Shown piece after piece: positions 63,003 through 64,000 of a stretch of 64,000 bases of DNA. The stretch's first letter is position 1. Each line of letters opens with the position of its first letter. A program made the position numbers and the translations under genes. Below the pieces are notes generated by a model, which searched no databases, was not told where the DNA came from, and saw only the letters and a program-made list of their open reading frames with translations. Source of the stretch: Agaribacillus sp965228415 (GTDB lineage Bacteria; Bacteroidota; Bacteroidia; Cytophagales; Cyclobacteriaceae); assembly GCA_965228415.1 (NCBI GenBank), contig OZ245814.1, forward strand, positions 5,642,001 through 5,706,000. Direction: 5' to 3'.

Positions 63003-63048
63003 TCAATGATTTATTACAATAACTATGTTTTCATCAAAATATAACTAA

Positions 63049-63417
63049 AAAAATGCTGCACTACAATATATTTATGATACCTACCGGCGATCTGATTTAA
63101 ATGATGACGACCTGGTCAGGTTAGCTAAATACCTGAGCTATTACAGTCAGTTTGATTGGGCGAAAGAGGTACTGCAGGAGAGGGTAAAGGCCAAAGATGC
63201 TAGCGAAGATTTGATTTTTTACTATTTAAGGTTGACCATTGGGGACCCAAGAAATAGCGCAGATGCTGACTATGGAAGCATTCTGGTGAATGCTATGGAT
63301 AAGAGCAATCGTCGATTTTGCGAACTATTTCTCCCGAATTCACAAGGGGGTTATACTTTTCAAATTTTGGGTATTCCTCTACTTAAAAAATTATATTGCG
63401 AAAATTGTAATTTTTGA
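63049..63417 (+). pseudogene. truncated gene fragment (C-terminal part of a larger protein)
   Basis: An open frame of 122 codons after a stop at 63046-63048, without a start in the right place. It reads LAKYLSYYSQFDWAKEVLQERVKAKDASEDLIFYYLRLTIG and later NRRFCELFLPNSQGGYTFQILG, helical and repeat-like (TPR/SEL1-type character). It looks like the tail of a bigger protein cut off by the insertion that brought the Abi gene. Confidence 0.5.
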
Positions 63418-63566
63418 AATGATAAAAATCTAATTTATAGCTGCGGATATATATACCAGGCATCCTAAATACATAATGGCTAGTAAAATAGTTAGCGTGA
63501 AATATAATTGCTGGGAACCAACAGTAGTTTAAGCTACTTTGGTGTTTATTTACCTCTCCTATTTCC

Positions 63567-63965
63567 CTACAAATACCCAAAAGCCCGATCCGAAACCAAA
63601 ACTTTCAGCTCATTCCCAACCAGCGAAACTGCCAAATAAACGGTATTTGAATATTGAAATGTAATGCTTTGTTCAATGTGTTTTTTGGGGAGGGTAAATT
63701 TAATGGTATTCAGCCCTGTCTGTTGCGGGACTTCCAGGGAATCAGCTAACCCTATTCTCAAGTCAGTTGTAACACCATTTTTCTGATAAATACTTTTATC
63801 ATTGTGTTCAATATGTACTTCGTCTTTATTGAATCCTTCCTGCAGGGCAATGTGAAAAAAGGGCTTCGGATCAGAGGAGCCGGCATTTTTTAGCTTACTT
63901 CCCATGGTACAACAATTGGCTATTGCAAAATATAAAAAAGATAAAACAATGTAGTCCCATTTCAT
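63567..63965 (-). CDS. lipoprotein-like protein of unknown function
   Basis: A 132-residue protein with an N-terminal hydrophobic stretch ending in FLYFAIANCC, probably a lipobox (C18/C19). The rest is beta-rich (FFHIALQEGFNKDEVHIEHNDKSIYQ, IKFTLPKKHIEQSITFQYSN). No family recognised. The gene lies close to the window end on the minus strand. Confidence 0.5.
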   Translation of the reverse strand: MKWDYIVLSFLYFAIANCCTMGSKLKNAGSSDPKPFFHIALQEGFNKDEVHIEHNDKSIYQKNGVTTDLRIGLADSLEVPQQTGLNTIKFTLPKKHIEQSITFQYSNTVYLAVSLVGNELKVLVSDRAFGYL

Positions 63966-64000
63966 CTGTTGGTATTTAAAACACAGCTGAGTATACCAGG

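Overview
The window looks like a chromosomal segment of a Bacteroidota bacterium, most likely a member of the Cytophagales. The evidence is: promoters of the form TTG-N19-TAnnTTTG in front of rpmH, the rRNA operon and tRNA-His; type IX secretion (T9SS) C-terminal sorting domains on two secreted enzymes; families largely confined to this phylum (DUF2480, DUF6146); and a 16S 3' end reading GGAACACCTCC. Genus and species are not claimed.

Layout. 1-8.4 kb: the end of a FAD/Fe-S dehydrogenase, a four-cysteine MarR regulator with a Rof/DUF2024/secreted-protein operon behind a strong palindromic operator, then an azoreductase/AhpD-like/DoxX operon divergent from a MocR regulator. 8.6-16.1 kb: a nitrosative-stress and microaerobic respiration block (group III truncated haemoglobin, a rearranged cbb3-type oxidase, the Fe-S repair protein RIC, a cysteine-free Crp/Fnr regulator) with two matching TATGA-N6-TCATA sites, followed by an SSS symporter. 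16-26.6 kb: secreted enzymes (M43 metalloprotease, ThuA/PQQ-sugar-dehydrogenase/cytochrome c lipoprotein, vanadium haloperoxidase) and small lipoproteins, with repeat-containing gaps. 26.7-40.1 kb: housekeeping genes (tRNA-His, pyrC, DEAD helicase, M28 and M61 peptidases, gcvP, rpmH-rnpA, an S41 protease, tsaB, DUF2480). 40.1-46 kb: one complete rRNA operon, 16S-tRNA-Ile-tRNA-Ala-23S-5S. 46-51.8 kb: murF, a kinase-like unknown, dps, asnB, an NlpC/P60 lipoprotein.

The most interesting part is 51.8-62.1 kb. A tRNA-Ala(GGC) gene at 51809-51882 has an exact 43-bp copy of its 3' half at 62100-62142. Between the two lies a 10.26-kb block, by eye more AT-rich, with the N-terminal remnant of a tyrosine integrase just inside the distal repeat. 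This is the structure of a tRNA-integrated genomic island that has lost its integrase. Its cargo is a coherent membrane/polyamine module: a voltage-gated K+ channel, two membrane-anchored spermidine-synthase-like proteins (one with an eroded cofactor motif), a Tat/lipoprotein FAD oxidoreductase, a DUF350 membrane protein, a lipoprotein with an Arg/Gly/Ser-rich tail, a DUF4178 protein, a PspA/IM30 protein and a YjfI-like protein. It resembles the E. coli yjfI-yjfM locus in composition, but no glutathionylspermidine-synthase-like or AdoMet decarboxylase gene is present. An envelope-stress or defence role is inference.

Just beyond the island are an AT-rich abortive-infection (Abi_C/HEPN-like) gene and a truncated gene fragment, which suggests repeated insertion at this tRNA locus. 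I saw no CRISPR array or intact transposase.
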